Part shown: piece by piece, positions 58,301 through 64,000 of the stretch
How the letters are laid out: each line of letters opens with the position of its first letter
Numbering within the stretch: position 1 is the stretch's first letter
From: Halichondria panicea
Lineage: Eukaryota; Porifera; Demospongiae; Suberitida; Halichondriidae
Length of the DNA: 64,000 nucleotides
Assembly (NCBI RefSeq): GCF_963675165.1
Contig: NC_087383.1
Coordinates: forward strand, 6,719,139-6,783,138
Direction of reading: 5' to 3'
The notes under the pieces: generated by a model
Told to the model about the DNA's origin: nothing
The model's database searches: none
What the model saw: only the letters and a program-made list of their open reading frames with translations
Position numbers and translations under genes: made by a program

Positions 58301-60270
58301 CATGCGCATTGAGCTGCTCTTTCACATGGTATTTTCAACATCTTGCTTCGAGGTACCCTTTGTGCAGTACTGTCGAAAGAAAAGTGACCGTTTGATGATG
58401 ACTTCAAGATCTTTGTAGTACAACCTCAGTGGGGCTCTAGAGCGCTAGACAGTGAGAATATCGATGCTTATGGCCTTGTAGAGTGAGAGGACAGTGACTG
58501 GGATCGTAGCTAGGTAGGAAGCTACCTCAAGCTAAAAAATAAAGAGCCTGAGGAGCCTGAAGGAGCTAGACCAAGTTTCTGGATCTGGTAAGTCTAGAGT
58601 AGCATTTGTACAACCTACTGTATTCTGATAGCTTCAGGATAGCTTCAGTATTAGGTTTGCTTAGGCTAGTTAGTACAGCAGTGGATATCATGAGCCACCA
58701 TTGAACTTGTAAACGTGTGTGTAGGTGAAGAACGTTTCCCGGGAAAAGGGCGTCTGCTGATACGACCTCGCAGAGAAGTTTCGGCAGATCCTGATCGAAC
58801 TATGTCACCGTGAGAACATTGAGAACACTTACTTAGTGTCTATAGTCACTTTGTGCCTTCGTATAATATTGTTTGTGTACATAATTGTGAATGTTTGTAA
58901 ACAATCGCTAATTAGTTGGGGGTGGTCAGTTGCTAGGTAACGATGATGATGTCATGGTACCCCCAGGGTCTGGGCTACCTGTAGGAAATAGTTACGAGTG
59001 ATTTCAATGTACGGTTCATAAGATATGGATTTTTAAAGAAAAACATGTATTTATTCTGTATTATTTTGTTTTAATTAAAGCCGGGAAAGGGTTAATGTGT
59101 GTAAAAGCGCTATTAGTAGGAATGTTATGCAGCTTTGGCACTTCCACCGAGGCATCAGCACCCTCGGTGCTTTCATTCCTCCAAGGTTTTTCACCAGCAA
59201 AATATTCTAGTAATATAGATTGATAAAGAACAGAAAAGAAGAGCCTGTGTAGGCTACTTCGACAGTATACTGCGGCAGGATATTAATATTACCATGTGAA
59301 AGAGCCGCTCAATGTGCATGTGCTGGTACCTACAACGTGCAAACAATTATCACTACCGCTGCCGTTATTATTTAAATTTTAAAGCTTAAATAATATTTTT
59401 ATCCTATAGCTCATTTTGGAGCTATGACTTGCAATTGCATATAACTATAATTATATACCATTTTTTCGTATGCATGGTGGTATAATTATTTCGTATTGTA
59501 TAGAGCATCATAAAAATTAAAACTATTAACGCAATACATTCTTCTGAGGTGTAGTGACATTTAATTGGGCAGTACGTTCATACGAAAATTTGCACCAAAG
59601 AAAATTACCCGCTATGATATACACTTCGTAGCAGGGCCAGGGAAAGCAGACTCCTTTTAGCATGAAAGCTGACACACTGTCTTCTTTGTATCATTATATT
59701 ATTATAGTTGTATAGCATTATAACTAACTTTCATCTGCATACTAAAAAGTCACCAAAATACTTTGCTAAAAAGAGGCTATCTGTTTTTTGCTATTCTGCA
59801 GCAAATCACGATAATGTTTCCTGCATGACTCATCAATAATTGTTCATGCACAGTATTAATTAGCTGAGCTATAATTATGCTATCCAGTGCATGCATGCAA
59901 TGATAGCTATAGCTAGCTCTATAAATTCTATCCTTTATAGGCTCGTCATCAAACTGGTGCTCAAGCCCCTAAAGGATCTGCCACTGACGCAAACAGAAGA
60001 AGAATTTACTTTATTCTGTATACATACAAGATTATCATAGCCTGTATACTTCAGCACATTGATATTGTAAAAGATCCCACTTCTAAACTATTAAGTTCTC
60101 ACAATTCAATTCAACAATCTTCACTTCAACAACATAAATTCCACAACATTATTAGCTAACATCTACTAACTTACCATTGACAGCCACATTGCACTCTGAG
60201 ATCAGGTACTTCATAGTGTTCAGCTTCCCCTCTTCGACTGCTAGTCCCAGTGGAGTTAGTCCGTCACCGA
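49347..60270 (-). CDS. Ankyrin-Roc-COR-death domain protein
   Basis: Minus-strand exons 60270-60175, 53067-50852, 50718-50636, 50407-50348 and 49705-49347 join in phase and end in TAA. The first encodes one ankyrin repeat (GLTPLGLAVEEGKLNTMKYL). The large exon adds ankyrin sequence, then a Roc GTPase. Counted from the Met at 53026, this has P-loop GHGGEGKST (73-81), switch DFAGQ (133-137) and GSYAD (200-204) in the base-recognition position. A COR-type region follows (from about VEICVQLNDKGHILFL). The last exon is a death-fold domain (TQIAMAEALKLWRAPNPLVA). Roc-COR proteins with ankyrin and death domains, such as DAPK1, signal in apoptosis, autophagy and stress; this protein lacks a kinase domain in the window. 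More 5' exons probably lie beyond or were missed. The join across the 7-kb intron rests on phase only. Confidence 0.85.
49867..50257. mobile_element. 391-bp MITE in a Roc-COR gene intron
   Basis: Ends CCGTATTTACTTGATTAAAC and the inverse GGCAAGTAAATGCGG, flanked by TA on both sides (49865-49866, 50258-50259). Several AATAAACGCCC motifs repeat inside. Non-coding. Confidence 0.8.
53487..55868. repeat. Inverted pair of 145-bp arms around a piggyBac MITE
   Basis: The arm 53487-53632 (TGCATCCAGCTT, then AGTAGATTACCACATTTGTG) is inverted at 55716-55868. The 2.1 kb between includes a diverged GCCTCGGTGCGC-type repeat (53844-54160) and the TTAA-flanked element at 54784-55684. The arms may be the ends of one composite element or two oppositely inserted copies of a short repeat. 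Confidence 0.75.
54784..55684 (+). mobile_element. piggyBac-type non-autonomous element, copy 2
   Basis: 901 bp, the same length as copy 1, with TTAA on both sides (54780-54783, 55685-55688) and ends CCCTTTCCCCGC. It carries the 63-codon frame at 54816-55007 with CTHCRYQHMRIELLF. A second exon-like segment before a GTAAGT donor (KKKEPENPEEDALEVDHLPE) lies near 55130-55200. It sits in the 7-kb intron of the Roc-COR gene. Confidence 0.9.
55869..57713. other. Intron DNA with repeat scraps
   Basis: No exon recognised. TAGCCTCG-family fragments lie at 56510-56565 and 56932-56950. A phrase AGGAGCTTCTTCCTCTGGCT/AAGCTTTTTCCTCTGGCT is directly repeated near 56595 and 56745. Confidence 0.45.
57545..57591. 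repeat. Near-perfect 47-bp palindrome
   Basis: TCAACCCTCGCAAAGTTCAC is followed almost immediately by its inverse, giving arms of about 22 bp with virtually no loop. As single-stranded DNA or RNA it would form a cruciform or hairpin. Origin unknown. Confidence 0.9.
57714..59190 (+). repeat. GCCTCGGTGCGC dispersed repeat, interrupted copy
   Basis: Left part 57714-58190 and right part 59096-59190 (CCGAGGCATCAGCACC, then TCGGTGCTTTCATT) are one repeat split by the piggyBac-type element at 58195-59091. The uninterrupted copies nearby show the empty sequence. Confidence 0.82.
58195..59091 (+). mobile_element. piggyBac-type non-autonomous element, copy 3
   Basis: 897 bp, TTAA on both sides (58191-58194, 59092-59095), ends CCCTTTCCCGGC. 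It is more diverged than copies 1 and 2, but the short frame is still readable (QAVLELCARCRYQHMRIELL) although its start region is altered. Confidence 0.9.
59191..60174. other. Intron DNA, no exon seen
   Basis: AT-rich sequence between the last repeat and the ankyrin exon at 60175. A fragment near 59270-59330 resembles part of the 901-bp family in inverse orientation (GAGCCGCTCAATGTGCATGT). Confidence 0.4.
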
Positions 60271-60624
60271 CTATAATAGTGGTGAATCAAACAATGTGAC
60301 AAAAAGGACCACCCCACTGATTAATTAGTGGGTGAGACTTTACTATAATAATAATAATGGAAACCATGCATGCATCGATATTGTTTCATTTCATCATAAA
60401 TAAAATTAATATGATACACAGTATTATTATAATTATATACAGCAGCAACCTTTTATAAATTTCTTAATTGGGGGAAGTTGGGTTGTCACCCGGTTTCAAA
60501 TACTTATTGTGATTTGAATAATTTTTAAGTTGGTTTCAGTTAGGCCTGTGCCAAATATTCAAATTTGTTCACCTATTATTCATATTCGCACTTTATCAGC
60601 CTATTATTTACTTCATCCACCTAA
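60271..60624. other. Upstream of the ankyrin exon; nothing recognised
   Basis: Probably intron or 5' region of the Roc-COR gene. No further ankyrin exon is visible up to the window end. Confidence 0.4.
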
Positions 60625-61160
60625 GCGAGGTATACGGTACTGCATGTGTTTGTGTGTCTGTGTGTGTATAGACTGCTACAGCTGCTCAAGGATCAATAAA
60701 GTGCAAGTAAGAGTTTCTATAGGCTTCTAGTCATGTTTTCTTGGATTTTTATTCGTGGATTTACAAAATAATGCTTCGTTCTCGAGTTATGCCTGGTTTT
60801 GCTTACTACTTGGAATGCCATTGCAGCTTTTTGAAGCACGTAGCCAAACTTGTTTACCGAGTATAATTGCTACTCTACTTAGTAGTTAGCTCTGCACTAG
60901 AACGCTAGCTATTCCATGGTAGCTGCAAGAGTGAGAAGAAAGCTGCAAGGCTCTGATGATGGCAGCCATTAATTTTAGACTTGAACTTTGGCATCGATCG
61001 TTTTTAACAACAATCATAGTCGATCATTACCCACTCTTTGAGTTTGCATGCAGCATGCAAATAATTCATCATGTATACCGTACTACGTGTATAAGCTTTA
61101 TGTTATGTAGCTTTGGCATCTCCACCAAGGCATCAGCACCTGCGGTGCTTTCATTCAAAT
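60625..61160 (+). repeat. GCCTCGGTGCGC dispersed repeat, uninterrupted copy
   Basis: Runs from AAGCGAGGTATACGGTA to GCACCTGCGGTGCTTTCATT. It provides an uninterrupted version of the host sequence for the two nested insertions elsewhere in this window. Confidence 0.8.
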
Positions 61161-61223
61161 TAATGACACCTATTATTATGCCTCAGTGCGCATGAGCAAC
61201 CGAGGTATACGGTAGTATGTTTG

Positions 61224-61647
61224 CAGGGGCGTAGCCAGGGGGGGTGCTAGGGGTGCTCGAGCACCCCCAACCAGCCTGAGTCAGTATACAAATCACAGAG
61301 AAATGTATCTGATTATCCAGCTGAGCACCCCTTCTCTTCCAGATCTTGCTGCAGTTAGGCTGTTAGCTAGCTAGTATAGCAAGGAAAACGATTCAGTCTC
61401 TAAACTGTGAGCTATTCTGGCTTGAATCTATGAACTAGTTCTCTTTTGTGATCGTGGCCAGCTTCTCTACGCAAATAAAGGGTCAGCCACGCCCTACTTG
61501 GCAGATAAGTTAATTATGACGTCATTAATAAGAGGTGTGGCTTCCGGTCAACCAAATTTCAGCGCTGCGCAGCTAAAAATCGGGCGCAAAGCACCCTCTT
61601 TCATCTATGATAGCACCCCTTTCTCCAAAATCCTGGCTACGCCCCTG
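61224..61647. mobile_element. 424-bp hAT-like MITE
   Basis: Ends CAGGGGCGTAGCCAGG and CCTGGCTACGCCCCTG. The direct repeat GTTTG on each side is 5 bp. The termini are typical of hAT elements. The terminal sequence resembles the MITE at 30196-30417, which also shows a 5-bp flank. Confidence 0.82.

Positions 61648-61715
<68 letters not shown>
61648..61715. repeat. (GT)n microsatellite
   Basis: A nearly pure GT repeat directly after the hAT-like MITE. It expands a GT run that is normal at this place in the host repeat. Confidence 0.95.
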
Positions 61716-61716
<1 letters not shown>

Positions 61717-62165
61717 TGTGTAGACTGCTACAGCTGCTCAAGGATGAATCAAGTGCAAGTAAGAGTTTCTATAGGCTTCTGGTCATGTTTACTTGGATTT
61801 TAATTTGTGAATTTGCAAAATAATGCTTCGTTTTAGAGTTTTGCTTACTTGGAATGCCATTCCAGCCTTTTCAGAAGAGCACGTAGTTTACCGAGTGTTA
61901 CTACTCTACTTATAGTAGTTAGCTCTGCACTAGAAAGCTATAGCTATTGGTAGCTGCAAGAGTGAGGAGGAGAGCTGCAAGGCTCTGCTGATGGCAGCCA
62001 CTAATTTTAGACTTTAACTTTTGGCATCGATCGTTTTTAACAACAATCATGGTCGATCATTACTCTTTGAGTTTGCATGCAGCAAAATAATTATTGCAAA
62101 AATGTTCATCAGTATAAAAAAAGCTATTAGTAGCTTTATGTTACACCTGCGGTGCTTTCATTCAA

Positions 62166-62975
62166 ATTATTCAACATTCACAGCAATGAAATAAAACACC
62201 TATAATAATTTTATTACAAATTATATATAGCACCATAAATTAATGGGATTTAATTTCAGCAGCTAATAACAAACTTTTATTAGCACACAACATGTGGTTT
62301 CAACATAAATGATTGGAATAACAATTAGATTTACTGATATGTAAAATGTGGGATATATTTTCACAGTGAATTATTATTCACATTGTAAAAAACTGCCTAT
62401 TATTCAAAAATTAATTTTGGTACAGGCCTATAGTCCCAGTCCTGCACCTGAGTATGAGGCGCTTTATATAGGGCCGAGTGAAGCGAGTCTCTATAATAAT
62501 AGTCATCTGTCTGTCTGTGATAGACGTACGGCACGGATTTTATCGTGATCCTACAATATAAAGTACCCGTTCCGTTTACGTAGTACACGTTTCATAACCT
62601 TTCCGTTTTGACACCATCATCTTAAAAGCGTTGCAATTTACTGTACCGTTGTTATTTACCGTTACATGTTGCAAGTACGTTGTAGAAAAGTGGCAAACAA
62701 AGAGACAATCCTAGTCATCTCAATTACTTAGCTATGCTATGGCTTATGTCTAGCTGTAATTAAGCCTATAGCTCTTGATCTATACATAATTATAACGCAC
62801 TATTCACATGCAGGTTCTTCAACTTCTTATTAAAAAGATATTAATGTCTGCAGTCTCTATATAAATATGAGTCCTATCTCTGTTCTACAAGGTTAGAAAA
62901 CGCTAGCTATAGCTAATAGCTATACAGCTAACTACTTCACAATAGCTATATATACGGTGGCCCTGAGCGTTACTA
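62166..62975. other. AT-rich DNA, no gene
   Basis: Short open frames only; no recognisable domain or repeat end. Confidence 0.4.
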
Positions 62976-63495
62976 TTAGTTCACCTTAGCTACTTGATAG
63001 TTCACCTACCTTAGCTACTTGATAGTTCGCCTACCTTAGCTACTGGGTAGTTCACCTACCTTAGCTACTTGATAGTTCACCTACCTTAGCTACTTGATAG
63101 TTCGCCAACCTTAGCTACTTGATAGTTCGCCTACCTTAGCTACTTGATAGTTCGCCTACCTTAGCTACTTGATAGTTCACCTACCTTAGCTACTTGATAG
63201 TTCGCCAACCTTAGCTACTTGATAGTTCGCCAACCTTAGCTACTTGATAGTTCGCCTACCTTAGCTACTTGATAGTTCGCCTACCTTAGCTACTTGATAG
63301 TTCGCCAACCTTAGCTACTTGATAGTTCGCCTACCTTAGCTACTTGATAGTTCGCCTACCTTAGCTACTTGATAGTTCGCCTACCTTAGCTACTTGATAG
63401 TGCGCCTACCTTAGCTACTTGATAGTTCGCCTACCTTAGCTACTTGATAGTTCGCCAACCTTAGCTACTTGATAGTTCACCTACCTTAGCTACTT
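62976..63495. repeat. 25-bp minisatellite, about 20 units
   Basis: Tandem units of TTAGCTACTTGATAGTTCGC followed by CTACC. Variants alternate TTCGC/TTCAC and CTACC/CAACC in clusters, indicating block duplication. The units are contiguous with no spacers, so it is not a CRISPR array. Confidence 0.97.
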
Positions 63496-63550
63496 TGAAG
63501 TTGATCTTTGAACTGTATGTTAATGCTGCTGGAGCCATGCAACTCAATAT

Positions 63551-63940
63551 AAATGAGAGCTCCATGTATATATACAGGTACTGAGGATTATCTGCAGCCG
63601 GTTAGTGCTACCCTATGGGTAACAGCAATGCAAGATGAGAGTATCACACTTGATTCATTTGAAGTTACATGTTATTCACAATACTAGCTAGTCTAGCTTG
63701 GGGCAATAGAGCTAGGATTAAGATACTTTTTTCTTCTCTTCCCCCTCCCCCTCTGAGAAAAGGTCTGGCCCCAGACTAATACAACACATGCAGTTCAAGT
63801 TGTTCACGTTTATATCTCCTAATCCCATCGCAGCACAAGAATTCTGTACTATACAATGGTTTTGGTGTGGTACTCTAGTCTTGCATTGCTGTTAGATAAT
63901 CCTCAGTACCTGTATACGTGCATATGTAGCTCTCATTATT
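63551..63940. mobile_element. 390-bp fold-back MITE
   Basis: The outer arms contain TACAGGTACTGAGGATTATC and the inverse GATAATCCTCAGTACCTGTA (about 43 bp with small differences), bordered by GAGAGCT/AGCTCTC. An inner segment with AACAGCAATGCAAGA/TCTTGCATTGCTGTT extends the pairing. It lies just beyond the minisatellite. Confidence 0.8.
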
Positions 63941-64000
63941 GATCTCTAGTCGCTATGTACAGTACGGCTACAGCAGCATTAAATAGAATTAACATGCAGT

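Larger units (their letters stand above)
61180..62165 (+). repeat. GCCTCGGTGCGC dispersed repeat with hAT-like insertion
   Basis: Starts GCCTCAGTGCGCATGAGC and ends ACACCTGCGGTGCTTTCATT. It is interrupted by the 424-bp element at 61224-61647 and a long GT tract at 61648-61715. Confidence 0.8.

Noticed and set aside
62976-63495. CRISPR-like regular array
   Set aside because: Units are contiguous 25-bp repeats without unique spacers, no cas-like genes are present, and the sequence is eukaryotic.

Overview
The window looks like nuclear DNA of a demosponge. Amphimedon queenslandica or a close relative is my inference from AT-rich sequence, short introns with GT/AG ends, ankyrin-Roc-COR-death genes, and dense small inverted-repeat transposons. 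No database search was possible. There are no operons, CRISPR arrays or recognisable tRNA/rRNA genes. Most of the DNA is transposons and their debris; a few host-type genes lie between them.

Layout. 0-4 kb: ankyrin and protein-kinase exons on the minus strand, the kinase exon split by a 327-bp MITE. 4.5-7 kb: a decayed piggyBac transposase. 7.7-9.1 kb: first copy of a duplicated block holding an RBM22 zinc-finger exon and a broken ribosomal protein S6 exon. 10.6-14.4 kb: two back-to-back MULE-like elements, a TAGCCTCG-ended element with a tandem duplicate, and a fold-back. 14.5-20.05 kb: four compact, apparently intact genes: a small MGNCC protein (-), a chromodomain protein (+), a protein kinase (-) and an eight-exon transposase (+) whose catalytic and zinc residues match the spacing of the RAG1/Transib core. 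22.4-31.6 kb: a nested stack. An old, broken integrase-type transposase gene has its intron filled by a dispersed repeat, which holds a 5,287-bp DNA transposon with perfect 6-bp target duplications, which in turn carries a small hAT-like MITE. 32-39.6 kb: MITEs and a terminal-inverted-repeat element. 39.9-43.9 kb: the tail of one ankyrin-Roc-COR-death paralogue, a frameshifted RBM22 remnant and the second copy of the S6/RBM22 block. 49.3-60.3 kb: an ankyrin-Roc-COR-death gene on the minus strand with a 7-kb intron full of MITEs. 60-64 kb: repeats, including a 25-bp minisatellite.

Two systems stand out. First, the RAG1-like transposase sits beside a chromodomain gene and a kinase gene. Vertebrate RAG1 works with RAG2, which carries a histone-reading PHD finger, so a chromatin-reading partner encoded next door is a testable idea, not a demonstrated one. 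Second, the transposon at 25176-30462 encodes a DDE integrase and a HECT-type ubiquitin ligase facing each other. Its long inverted repeats carry the same start codon and N-terminal coding exon on both sides, so both proteins begin with nearly the same peptide and probably share one promoter sequence.

Exon limits were set by eye from splice signals and reading phase. Coordinates of repeats without target duplications are approximate.
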